Source of the DNA: Sellimonas catena
Lineage (GTDB): Bacteria > Bacillota > Clostridia > Lachnospirales > Lachnospiraceae
Assembly (NCBI RefSeq): GCF_045063725.1
Contig: NZ_CP173695.1
Direction: 5' to 3' (one strand)
DNA length: 64,000 nt
Shown in pieces: positions 1-7,868 of the stretch. The notes under the pieces were generated by a model. The model made no database searches, had not been told where the DNA came from, and was given only the letters and a program-made list of their open reading frames with translations. The position numbers and the translations under genes are program-made. Each line of letters starts with the position of its first letter. Within the stretch, counting starts at the first letter, position 1.

Positions 1-10
1 CTGTCTATAA

Positions 11-1753
11 TCACGAAACTCTTGTTTCCGGGATGCTGTCCCTGATACATAAGGCTCCATATCCAAGCTGATTATTCGGCCACGAATCATATCCCGGAAG
101 TTCTCTGGCTCCTCTTCTCAGAAACGCCTTTGCCTTCTCCCCATATAAAAACAGATCATTTTTTTCTGTAATTCCCCACTCCATCAAAAGCGCGGCTCCG
201 CCTGATGCAAACGGAGCCGCAAAGGATGTTCCGGTAAAAGATGCATACCCTTCCTCTCCCTGTACAGAAACGACATTGACTCCCGGCGCGGCAAGATCCG
301 GTTTCTGATTATTCTGGCTTTTTCGGCCCCGTCCTGAAAAACCAGCGTAGGACATGGTGTCCGCATCATATGCTGCCACTGTCAGTACTCTGGATGCTGT
401 CGAAGGGATCGTGAGCGTAAGCTCTTCGGTCGGGTAAAAAAAGGCCGTCCCTTCATTCAGCGTGTAGCTGGCAGGAAGCCACATTTCAAACCGCCCTGTG
501 ACAATCTGCTCCGGCACGAGAATAATATTCCATTCTCCACTGTTTACATAATCATCCACCGGCAGGAATTCCAGAAAAATCTCGTTCAGACCGCTGTAGG
601 GGCTCGGCTCCCCGTAATACAGCAGAATCTCCGTTTTTCCGGTCAGAAAACGCTGGGTACCCATCACTTCCCGAATCGGACCGACTCGTTCTCCTGACGG
701 CGTCTTAATCGTCACGCCGATCACATCCGTGTAATCCGTCCAGATCTGAAGACTGAATGCTCCCTGACGTTCCTGTACTCCAAGCGGTACACTTGTTTCT
801 TCTCCTTCTCTTACAAATCCGGATGTATGTCCGGCCTCTGCCCCTTCATTTCCTGTTCCCACACTGATTAAAGTCCTGCCGATCTGCGCAGCCGCATCCA
901 GAAAACGCTCCGGCAGTGATGTTCCGTTATGAGCGCCATATGTATTCCCAAAGCTAATGTTGACCGATACCGGCATTTGAAGCATTTCCGCCTTTTGTAC
1001 AATATAGTCTACTGCCTGCATCAGCTCCGCTGTCCGCGGAAATCCCACACCTCCCGGATTCCCCAGTTTGACAATGATTAATTCCGCGTCGGGAGCCGTT
1101 CCCCGGTAACGTCCGCCGCTGTTTCTTCCATTTCCTGCGGCCACACCGGCAACGGCAGTCCCGTGACCGGAGATATCAACACTTGGCACCTTCTGCAGAC
1201 GCATCGTCCTGTTCGGCTGCTGCAGAGCCTCATTGATCTGCTCTGCCGAGAATTCCGAACCAATCCGGTACCCTTCCGGCGGTGTCCCTTCCACGGTCTG
1301 ATCCCAGAGGAAACGGATTCTCGTCGCGCCATCTTCCTGTCTGAAGTCTGCATTTGCATATTCGATCCCGGAATCAATCACTCCGATCAAAACCCCTTTT
1401 CCTGTCAGACGAAAACGGGGTGTCTGCACCGCATCGATGCAGGACACCCTTCTTCCGTCTGCCACTTCAAAGAAAAGTCTTTTTGGTTTTTCAATATAGA
1501 TTACTTCTTCCAGCGAAGCAAGCTTCTCAATATTTTCCTCCCGTATCCGCACAATAGCAAAATTTTTCAAAAGCGGCGTCACCGACTCCGCAGTCTCCGA
1601 CACACGTTCCAGCGTACCAGAATACAGAATAATGACGTCCCACGTGTTTGTCATTTCATTATATCCCACCTGAAGATTTACAGATCGAAGCCGTTCTGTC
1701 CCGGTCGCGTCCAGTGCAAGATTTAAAAGATTTTCTATTTTCTGGCTGGTCAT
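11..1753 (-). CDS. S8 family serine peptidase (subtilisin-like, Csp-type)
   Basis: A 580-residue subtilisin-family protease. The catalytic triad is visible and intact: Asp127 in GVIDSGIEY, His197 in SGHGTAVAGVAAG, and Ser around residue 510 in GTSFAAP. The first 100 residues look like a prodomain, and a long insert (roughly residues 290-430) sits between His and Ser as in the clostridial Csp proteases of spore germination and related Lachnospiraceae S8 proteins. No signal peptide is seen, so a cytoplasmic or spore-packaged enzyme is likely. The start at ATG 1753 is chosen because an AGGGGAAAG ribosome site lies just before it; the longer reading frame runs back through the end of the rubrerythrin gene. 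Substrate is unknown; the germination link is inference from family resemblance. Confidence 0.85.
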   Translation of the reverse strand: MTSQKIENLLNLALDATGTERLRSVNLQVGYNEMTNTWDVIILYSGTLERVSETAESVTPLLKNFAIVRIREENIEKLASLEEVIYIEKPKRLFFEVADGRRVSCIDAVQTPRFRLTGKGVLIGVIDSGIEYANADFRQEDGATRIRFLWDQTVEGTPPEGYRIGSEFSAEQINEALQQPNRTMRLQKVPSVDISGHGTAVAGVAAGNGRNSGGRYRGTAPDAELIIVKLGNPGGVGFPRTAELMQAVDYIVQKAEMLQMPVSVNISFGNTYGAHNGTSLPERFLDAAAQIGRTLISVGTGNEGAEAGHTSGFVREGEETSVPLGVQERQGAFSLQIWTDYTDVIGVTIKTPSGERVGPIREVMGTQRFLTGKTEILLYYGEPSPYSGLNEIFLEFLPVDDYVNSGEWNIILVPEQIVTGRFEMWLPASYTLNEGTAFFYPTEELTLTIPSTASRVLTVAAYDADTMSYAGFSGRGRKSQNNQKPDLAAPGVNVVSVQGEEGYASFTGTSFAAPFASGGAALLMEWGITEKNDLFLYGEKAKAFLRRGARELPGYDSWPNNQLGYGALCIRDSIPETRVS

Positions 1754-1772
1754 TCTTTCCCCTTTCCTCGTA

Positions 1773-2384
1773 TTACCTGCATGCTGAAAATCCAAGATAC
1801 GGAGCCATGCATGCCGGAATAAAATATCCCCGTTCATGTCTGCACACCGGACAGACCGGAGGGACTTTTTCTCCTTTAAAAATATGGCCGCAGTTCAGAC
1901 ACATCCATTCTCCCTGTCCCGAAGACTCATAATAAGTCTCCTTCTTTAACATTTCTGCAATCTTGACGAAACGCTCCCCGTGAATTTTTTCCACTTCCGC
2001 AATCTGTGAGAATGCATATGCTGCTTCCGGGAAGCCTTCCTCCTCCGCTGTCTTTGCAAAGGCCGGATACACCTCCTGATGTTCCTCCTGCTCATTATGC
2101 GCTGCCATCATCAGAAGTTCAACCAGACTTTCCGACTGATCCACCGGATATCCTCCTTCGATCCGGATGTTCTCTCCCGCTTCCGTCTTCAGAAGCTCAT
2201 AAAACCGGGTCGCATGCGCTCTCTCCTGATCCGCCGTAAAAAGAAAGATCTCCTTGAGCGCGAAAAAACCTTTCCGGCACGCTTCCTCTGCCGCAATTGT
2301 ATACCGGTTTCTCGCCTGGCTTTCTCCGGCAAATGCTTTCATCAGATTTTCTTTTGTTCTGCTCTGTGAAAATTCAACAGCCAT
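1773..2384 (-). CDS. rbr: Rubrerythrin
   Basis: Non-haem di-iron peroxidase of anaerobes that reduces H2O2 using electrons from rubredoxin-like carriers. The four-helix ferritin-like domain fills residues 1-140 with the iron-binding ExxR/ExxH pattern (GESQARNRY, DQERAHATRF, NEQEEHQEV, EKIHGERF). A C-terminal rubredoxin-like domain has the two pairs CLNC and CPVC, followed by the usual GYFI. Length 203 residues, slightly above the usual 180-195, with a short non-conserved tail ending FSACR. It is preceded by an AAAGGAG site and lies 19 bases upstream of the S8 peptidase, so the two may be cotranscribed. Its role is oxidative stress defence in the cytoplasm. Confidence 0.95.
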   Translation of the reverse strand: MAVEFSQSRTKENLMKAFAGESQARNRYTIAAEEACRKGFFALKEIFLFTADQERAHATRFYELLKTEAGENIRIEGGYPVDQSESLVELLMMAAHNEQEEHQEVYPAFAKTAEEEGFPEAAYAFSQIAEVEKIHGERFVKIAEMLKKETYYESSGQGEWMCLNCGHIFKGEKVPPVCPVCRHERGYFIPACMAPYLGFSACR

Positions 2385-2451
2385 GTTACTTACTGCTCCT
2401 TTCCATTCTTTTAAAGAGTAGTATGCACCATGGCCGTCTTTTTATTCGTAT

Positions 2452-3468
2452 TTAATTAAATCCGATGATTCTTCTCATCACAGAGTATCCCATGGACGAG
2501 ATCTTTCTTCCTGATCTTCCCGGAAGATTCATGGTCTGTCCTAAAATTCCATATCGAATTTTGAAATAGGTTTTATAATCTTTCCTTTTCAGATAGGTCC
2601 ACAGTTCCTTTTTCTTTTTCAGATTTTCCTCTTTCTTGGACCGGATACAGATAATGGACGAAACAGTCATCATGATCGCCAGATATTTGATCATATAGCT
2701 CCGAAGCTTTTTATTCGAGATCATCTTCATCTGGTACATATCAATCATGGTCTGGTTGACATACAACTGCTGATCAATCCTCTTGATCATGTTTTTCTCA
2801 TTGACAGACTGATCATCCCGCCCGATATAATAGCGATACAGATTCACATCCAGATAGTAAATCGTTCTGACATGCGGCAGCGGATAATAGACATAAATAT
2901 TGTCCACATAAAACGTATGCTTCGGAAGATGCAGCTGACAAAGCTTCAAAAGTTCTGTCCTGTAAATAACTGAATGCATCAGAATATACTGATCTATCCG
3001 GAAATGCCCGAGATCACTCCATCCGAACACCTGATCCTGAGGAAGGCAGTTCCTGTAATGAATCACTTTCTTGTGGGAAGCTCCGACTTTCTCATATACA
3101 TAATTGGAAATCAGCATGTCCACTTCTTCGCCGTTCTCCTCGAATCTCCGCAACGTCTCCATGATCTTCAGAAGCGCTTCTTCATCCAGCCAGTCATCGC
3201 TGTCCACTACCTTAAAATACTTTCCCTGGGCATGCAGAAGACCGCTGTTGACCGCTTCTCCATGTCCGCCGTTCTCCTGACTGACCACTCGTACGATATC
3301 CGGGTATTCCCGCTCGTACCGTCTCGCGATCTCCTCGGTTCCGTCTTTGGATCCGTCATTGACAATGATGACCTCGATGTCCTTTCCTCCCTTGAGGACA
3401 GACTCTATCGCGCGCTCCATGTAGTCCTGTGAGTTATAGCATGGTATTGCAAATGTTATATACTTCAT
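2452..3468 (-). CDS. Family 2 glycosyltransferase
   Basis: GT2 (GT-A fold) glycosyltransferase of 338 residues. The nucleotide-sugar domain occupies about residues 1-220: AIPCYNSQDYMERAI at the N terminus, VNDGSKDGT at 37-43, and the metal-binding DSDDW at 89-93. The C-terminal third is basic and helical (RSKKEENLKKKKELW), typical of enzymes that act at the membrane on lipid-linked or polymer acceptors, though no clear membrane span is visible. It starts with ATG at 3468 behind a GGGGGAAG site and has its own promoter (see 3509-3537), divergent from the phosphofructokinase gene. Donor and acceptor cannot be told from sequence; a role in cell-envelope or exopolysaccharide synthesis is inferred. 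Confidence 0.85.
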   Translation of the reverse strand: MKYITFAIPCYNSQDYMERAIESVLKGGKDIEVIIVNDGSKDGTEEIARRYEREYPDIVRVVSQENGGHGEAVNSGLLHAQGKYFKVVDSDDWLDEEALLKIMETLRRFEENGEEVDMLISNYVYEKVGASHKKVIHYRNCLPQDQVFGWSDLGHFRIDQYILMHSVIYRTELLKLCQLHLPKHTFYVDNIYVYYPLPHVRTIYYLDVNLYRYYIGRDDQSVNEKNMIKRIDQQLYVNQTMIDMYQMKMISNKKLRSYMIKYLAIMMTVSSIICIRSKKEENLKKKKELWTYLKRKDYKTYFKIRYGILGQTMNLPGRSGRKISSMGYSVMRRIIGFN

Positions 3469-3508
3469 GTTCTTCCCCCGTTCCTGCTTTTTTGCAGTTA
3501 CTGCTTAC

Positions 3509-3537
3509 AGTATAATCTTTTTTTACTGATTTTCCAA
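3509..3537 (-). promoter_or_regulatory. Promoter of the glycosyltransferase gene
   Basis: On the minus strand a -35 TTGGAA (3532-3537) and a perfect-looking -10 TATACT (3509-3514) are separated by exactly 17 bases, about 40 bases before the ATG at 3468. Sigma-A type promoter by inspection only. Confidence 0.6.
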
Positions 3538-3544
3538 GGAAAAT

Positions 3545-3573
3545 TTGCTTCTCTTCCATTTTTTCGTTATACT
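3545..3573 (+). promoter_or_regulatory. Promoter of the first phosphofructokinase gene
   Basis: A -35 TTGCTT (3545-3550) and -10 TATACT (3568-3573) lie 17 bases apart, about 38 bases before the ATG at 3612. With the promoter on the opposite strand at 3509-3537 it forms a back-to-back divergent pair within about 65 bases. Confidence 0.6.
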
Positions 3574-3611
3574 AAATTACAAAATGAGAAAAAAACTGGA
3601 GGATATGAAAT

Positions 3612-4832
3612 ATGAAACATAACATACTGGTAGGACAGTCCGGAGGGCCGACCGCTGTTATCAACGGAAGTCTCTACGGCGTCGTTAAGAGAGGGTTGGA
3701 GACACCGCAGATTGACAATATTTACGGAATGGTCAATGGAATTGAGGGGTTTTTAAATGGAAACATGATGGATATGCGTACTCTGGAAGAAAACGGCACG
3801 CTTCCTCTTTTGAAGACAACACCGGGTGCCTATCTTGGCTCCTGCCGTTACAAGCTTCCGGAAGATCTCTCCGATCCGGTTTATCCGCAGCTGTTTGCAA
3901 AATTTGCGGAATATGAGATTCAGTCCGTCTTCTATATCGGCGGAAATGATTCCATGGATACGGTCAGCAAGCTCTCCCGCTATGCAGCCAAAAATGAAAG
4001 CAGCATCCGCTTTATCGGTATTCCGAAAACCATCGACAATGATCTCGTCATGACAGACCATACACCAGGCTTTGGAAGCGCTGCAAAATATGTGGCATCC
4101 ACAGTCCGTGAAATCGCTGTCGATGCATCAGTATATGACAACAAGCCTTCCGTTACGATCGTAGAGATTATGGGACGACATGCGGGATGGCTGACTGCCG
4201 CTTCTGCTCTTGCAAGAAAGTTTGAAGGAGACAATCCGGTACTGATTTACCTGCCGGAAACTGCATTTGACAAAGACCGTTTCCTTTCCCAGGTACAGGA
4301 TGCCCTGAAGAAGACTACAAACCTTGTCGTTTGTATTTCCGAAGGAATTCACGATGCCGAAGGCACCTTTATCTGTGAATACGCAAGCGAAGTCGGCACC
4401 GATACCTTTGGTCACAAAATGTTGACAGGTTCCGGAAAATATCTGGAAAACCTTGTAAAAGATACACTTGGTATTAAAGTACGCTCTGTGGAACTCAATG
4501 TCTCCCAGCGCTGCTCTTCTTCCTGCCTGTCCGGCACTGATCTGGAAGAAGCAGTCTGTGCAGGTTCTTATGGAGTTGACTGTGCCATGGATGGGAAAAC
4601 CGGCGTTATGATCACCTTTGAGAGACAGGCTGGGGATTCCTACGAGATGGTTCCAGGGACTGCTGATGTCAATCAGATCTGCAATGAAGAGAAAGTTGTT
4701 CCTTCCGACTGGATCACTGCAGATGGATCCGATGTTACAGAATCGTTCCTGAACTATGTCCGTCCGCTGATTCAGGGACAGGTGGAAGTGCCTCAGAAAG
4801 ACGGCCTGCCACATTTCATCTATAGAAAATAA
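3612..4832 (+). CDS. pfp: Pyrophosphate-dependent 6-phosphofructokinase, copy 1
   Basis: Phosphorylates fructose 6-phosphate to the 1,6-bisphosphate in glycolysis; 406 residues. Family motifs: GQSGGPTAVIN at the N terminus (phosphate donor loop), GGNDSMDT at 110-117, PKTIDND at 138-144 (catalytic Asp), and MGRHAGW. Known family rule: Asp in place of E. coli Gly104 and Lys in place of Gly124 block ATP and favour PPi. Both are present here (Asp113 and Lys139), so PPi use is the likely donor. The Asp103 equivalent is Asn (GGND). Preceded by AACTGGAGGATATGAA and its own promoter. A second copy lies at 5965-7200 on the other strand. Donor assignment is inference from motifs. Confidence 0.9.
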   Translation: MKHNILVGQSGGPTAVINGSLYGVVKRGLETPQIDNIYGMVNGIEGFLNGNMMDMRTLEENGTLPLLKTTPGAYLGSCRYKLPEDLSDPVYPQLFAKFAEYEIQSVFYIGGNDSMDTVSKLSRYAAKNESSIRFIGIPKTIDNDLVMTDHTPGFGSAAKYVASTVREIAVDASVYDNKPSVTIVEIMGRHAGWLTAASALARKFEGDNPVLIYLPETAFDKDRFLSQVQDALKKTTNLVVCISEGIHDAEGTFICEYASEVGTDTFGHKMLTGSGKYLENLVKDTLGIKVRSVELNVSQRCSSSCLSGTDLEEAVCAGSYGVDCAMDGKTGVMITFERQAGDSYEMVPGTADVNQICNEEKVVPSDWITADGSDVTESFLNYVRPLIQGQVEVPQKDGLPHFIYRK

Positions 4833-5031
4833 GAGAAAGTGTACAATCTGCACAACATCCGTCTTTACGTTCATATTTTATTCATTTTTTGTTTTTTAAA
4901 TGTTGATTTGTAGAACACTTTTTTTTCACGAATAACAGGTATACTAAAATCATCAAAAAGAAAACAAAGCAGAACTGATAAAGACGCTGTCAAGTAAATA
5001 CTTTTTGAATAAACTTTTTCATAATAAATGC

Positions 5032-5088
5032 CGGGGATCAGCCGATGATCACCCGGCATCCTCCCTTTTACGGGGGATTTTCTTTTTA
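5032..5088 (+). terminator. Terminator between pfp copy 1 and the epimerase gene
   Basis: Two hairpins in tandem. The first has arms ATGCCGGG and CCCGGCAT with an inner GATCA/TGATC pair. The second, ATCCTCCC with GGGGGAT around a short loop, is followed by TTTTCTTTTT on the plus strand. It ends rightward transcription from copy 1 before the convergent gene that stops at 5086. It sits about 200 bases beyond the copy 1 stop codon; the 4833-5030 stretch is AT-rich and holds nothing else I can recognise. Confidence 0.7.
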
Positions 5089-5946
5089 TGCAGGATCGTG
5101 TTTCCACCGCGTTCCTGCCTTTTTCAATGCTTCTTCTGTCGTAAGGAACCGGACTCCCAGTTTTTTCACTTTTTCGATATTCATCCGCAGATTTCTCGGA
5201 TGATCCCGGAAGGCTTCCTCATTCTTTTCCAGATTTTCTGATCCCGCTCCGGCACTTTCCAGAAACTCTTTCACCACTTCATACGTACTCCTGTCGTTTT
5301 CACTTCCGAAGTTGTAGATTCCTGCCGGTGCCTGAAACATGATTTCCAGATTTTCAACTACTTCCCATACATCCGTGATACTCCGGAGATCATAGACCGG
5401 ATACCTGATCCGGTCTCCTGATTCCCTGGCCTTGCAGACCGTCGAAATCAGATTCCCATGCTCTTGTCCCTCCCGGAAGTCGACAGCAAACATCCAGCTT
5501 AAGCGCAGTGCCACCGTGTCCGGCTGGGCTTTAAGCGCAAGCTCTTCCGCCCGGATCTTCTGCCTGCCGTACACAGTCGGTGGAGCGATCCTCTCTTCTT
5601 CTCTGTGGGGCTCTCTTTCTCCATTTCCCACATAAACCTGATCGGAGCTGCAGAAAATCAGCCGCGCCCCGATCTCCCGGCAGATCTTTGCCAGAATTCT
5701 GACTCCGTCCACATTGACTTTTTCCGACCGTTCCGGATCCTGTTCACATGCACCCACATCAGAGACCGCTGCTGTATGGATCAAAATATCAGGGCGGTCC
5801 TTTTTCAGGACCGCCTCTGCCTCTTCCGGATCCGTAAAGTCCATGTCCGTATGACGGTATCCCGTCATATCAAATTTATCCTGATAGAAGCGGAGAATTC
5901 TGCTTCCGAGAAATCCGTCCGCTCCTGTTACACCGATCTTCACCAT
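5086..5946 (-). CDS. RmlD-like NAD(P)-dependent sugar reductase/epimerase
   Basis: Extended short-chain dehydrogenase of the RmlD_sub_bind/NAD-dependent epimerase family, 286 residues. The Rossmann motif GVTGADGFLG is at the N terminus, HTAAVSDVGACE and NVDG follow, the catalytic serine region is IFCSSDQVYVG, and the YxxxK pair is YGRQK. Family members reduce dTDP-4-keto-6-deoxyhexose or related nucleotide sugars; the exact substrate is not visible. It follows copy 2 of pfp by 18 bases and is probably in the same transcript, which is odd company for a rhamnose enzyme, since no rmlABC neighbours occur. ATG 5946 (GAAGGGAT just upstream) is preferred over the TTG five codons earlier. Confidence 0.8.
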   Translation of the reverse strand: MVKIGVTGADGFLGSRILRFYQDKFDMTGYRHTDMDFTDPEEAEAVLKKDRPDILIHTAAVSDVGACEQDPERSEKVNVDGVRILAKICREIGARLIFCSSDQVYVGNGEREPHREEERIAPPTVYGRQKIRAEELALKAQPDTVALRLSWMFAVDFREGQEHGNLISTVCKARESGDRIRYPVYDLRSITDVWEVVENLEIMFQAPAGIYNFGSENDRSTYEVVKEFLESAGAGSENLEKNEEAFRDHPRNLRMNIEKVKKLGVRFLTTEEALKKAGTRWKHDPA

Positions 5947-5964
5947 TGATCCCTTCTTCAAATA

Positions 5965-7200
5965 TTAATGATGTGGTTTGTACAGATGTCTTGGAATACC
6001 ATCCACCATAACCGGAGATACATCTCCCTGAATCAGCGGTTTAACATATGCAACAAACTCATCTGTTACATAAGTACCGTCTTCATTGACCCATTCTCTC
6101 GGCACAAGTTTTTCGTCATTTGCAATCTTGTGCACATCTTTTACTTCTGTGCTGCACTGATACGGATCATCGGAAATTCTCTTGAGCACAACCATCTTTC
6201 CGTTATCTCCCTCATCCGCCGCCTTTACTGCAGCACCGCCTACCTGAGACGCTTCCAGAATATCTACTCTGGACGCGCAGTGAGACGCGGATCTCTGCAG
6301 CGTACTCAATTCGATGGCGCGGGTCTTGCATCCGATCTCATTTGCTACATACTGTGCAAGATAAGCTGCTGTTCCAGTGAGCTGCTTATGTCCAAACGCA
6401 TCTACAAAATCTACATTTGCTCCAAGTTCACAGACATATCTTCCATCTTCCAGATGGATTCCTTCGGAAACCGCTACAACAACAGAAGTTTTCTTTTTCA
6501 GCAGATCTTTGATTCTTTCCATGAAATTGTCAAGATCAAATATCAGCTCCGGAAGATAAATCAGATCCGGTCCCGAACAGTCCTCTCCTTTCGCAAGAGC
6601 CGCCGCTCCGGTAAGCCATCCGGCATTTCTTCCCATGATCTCAACGATCGTGACAAGTCCCTTGCTGTACTCCAGACAGAAGCTGTCACGGATAATCTCT
6701 TTTACAGATGTTCCAATATATTTTGCCGCGCTTCCGTATCCCGGTGTGTGATCCGTCAGAGCAAGGTCATTGTCAATTGTTTTCGGGCATCCGATAAATC
6801 TTGTCGGATATCCCATCACAATCGCGTAGTCGGAAAGCTTTTTGATCGTATCCATGGAGTCATTTCCTCCGATATAGATAAATGCTTCAATATCCAGCTT
6901 GTCCAGAATTTCAAAGATCTTTTCATATACTTCTCTGTTTTCATGAATTTCCGGAAGTTTGTACCGGCAGGATCCCAGATATGCAGCCGGAGTTCTCTTT
7001 AAAAGCTCCGCATCAAGATCGTTTGTGATATGTTCTGACAGGTCAATGTATTTCTCCTCCATCAGCCCCTGAATTCCATGAAGCATTCCATACACTTTGT
7101 TTGCCCCTCTGTCCTTTGCCGTACGGTAAACACCAGCCAGACTTGAATTGATCGCCGCTGTCGGGCCTCCTGACTGTCCAACAATTACATTTCCTTTCAT
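5965..7200 (-). CDS. pfp: Pyrophosphate-dependent 6-phosphofructokinase, copy 2
   Basis: Paralogue of the gene at 3612-4832, 411 residues, with the same signature blocks: GQSGGPTAAIN, GGNDSMDT, PKTIDND and MGRNAGW. It therefore carries the same Asp/Lys pair expected for PPi rather than ATP as donor. Differences from copy 1 include GVYRTAKDRGANK in place of GVVKRGLETPQ and a longer tail ending LYKPHH. The start follows a strong GGAGGTAGTAAT site and the promoter at 7239-7267. Copies 1 and 2 face each other with only the epimerase gene between them. They may differ in regulation or substrate (for example sedoheptulose 7-phosphate), which sequence alone does not settle. Confidence 0.9.
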   Translation of the reverse strand: MKGNVIVGQSGGPTAAINSSLAGVYRTAKDRGANKVYGMLHGIQGLMEEKYIDLSEHITNDLDAELLKRTPAAYLGSCRYKLPEIHENREVYEKIFEILDKLDIEAFIYIGGNDSMDTIKKLSDYAIVMGYPTRFIGCPKTIDNDLALTDHTPGYGSAAKYIGTSVKEIIRDSFCLEYSKGLVTIVEIMGRNAGWLTGAAALAKGEDCSGPDLIYLPELIFDLDNFMERIKDLLKKKTSVVVAVSEGIHLEDGRYVCELGANVDFVDAFGHKQLTGTAAYLAQYVANEIGCKTRAIELSTLQRSASHCASRVDILEASQVGGAAVKAADEGDNGKMVVLKRISDDPYQCSTEVKDVHKIANDEKLVPREWVNEDGTYVTDEFVAYVKPLIQGDVSPVMVDGIPRHLYKPHH

Positions 7201-7238
7201 ATTACTACCTCCGTATTTGTCATAATGCCAATACGTTT

Positions 7239-7267
7239 ATTTTAGTACATTTGTATATAATTGTCTA
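7239..7267 (-). promoter_or_regulatory. Promoter of pfp copy 2
   Basis: Minus-strand -35 TAGACA (7262-7267) and -10 TAAAAT (7239-7244), 17 bases apart, about 38 bases before the ATG at 7200. It separates pfp copy 2 from the ANTAR gene upstream. Confidence 0.5.
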
Positions 7268-7292
7268 TGTTTTTTCCGTTTTTTCGTCATTT

Positions 7293-7847
7293 TTAAATCT
7301 CATTATAGATCAGTGTCAGTATCATCTGCGCTGTCTCTACCATATTTCTTCCGGTATCCATACTGCTTTTCTGAATGTAGCGGAATGCTTCCTCCTCCGT
7401 CATATGGTTCCGTTCCATCAGGACGTACTTGGCATTCCGGATATAGTTTTCCTCCTTTTCCGTCCGTTTTGGCTTATTATCTTTCCGCTTTACTACCTGC
7501 CGGTCCAGATTCTGGAGCATCATGTTGACCGTATCGATAAATTCATATGCTTTCACCGGCATGGTCACGGCCACCAGCCCCGGCTGCCTTCTGTGACTGA
7601 CATTCTGTGTCGTATCCAGCAGAAGCAGATCAAAATACCGTGGCAGGCAGTCCAGCAAATCGGTATAATCCATATCCGGAAGCTTCGTCCCGCTGATCAC
7701 AATTCCGTGGGAAAGACGCCCGATTTCCTGAAGCGCCGCTGCCGCCGTTGATACGGCAATGGTATCTCCGAAACCATGGCGCAGAAGTATTTCTTTGATT
7801 TTTCTCGCGGTTTCCTGCCGCGGAAGTGCGATGATAATACTTCCCAT
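7293..7847 (-). CDS. ANTAR-domain RNA-binding antitermination regulator with degenerate receiver
   Basis: 184 residues. The C-terminal ANTAR domain (about 125-180) is clear: AKYVLMERNHMTEEEAFRY and QKSSMDTGRNMVETAQMIL, the three-helix module that binds twin-hairpin RNA and prevents termination. The N-terminal half has a receiver-like fold (GSIIIALPR, LPDMDYTDLL), but where response regulators carry the phosphoacceptor in LLDIKMPGM this protein reads VISGTKLPDM, so Asp is replaced by Gly. It may act as a constitutive or ligand-sensing regulator. It lies 21 bases after the GS paralogue, a pairing known from other clostridia. Likely targets are nitrogen genes with leader terminators, possibly glnN nearby; no ANTAR twin hairpin was identified with certainty. 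Confidence 0.85.
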   Translation of the reverse strand: MGSIIIALPRQETARKIKEILLRHGFGDTIAVSTAAAALQEIGRLSHGIVISGTKLPDMDYTDLLDCLPRYFDLLLLDTTQNVSHRRQPGLVAVTMPVKAYEFIDTVNMMLQNLDRQVVKRKDNKPKRTEKEENYIRNAKYVLMERNHMTEEEAFRYIQKSSMDTGRNMVETAQMILTLIYNEI

Positions 7848-7868
7848 TTTCTTTCCCCCTGCTGTCTG

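Noticed and set aside
11..1753. S8 protein as a CspC-like pseudoprotease germinant sensor
   Set aside because: The Asp, His and Ser of the triad are all present, so it should be an active protease.
5968..7002. Plus-strand open frame of about 344 codons opposite pfp copy 2
   Set aside because: The minus-strand gene has every PFK motif; the plus reading has none and no start signals.
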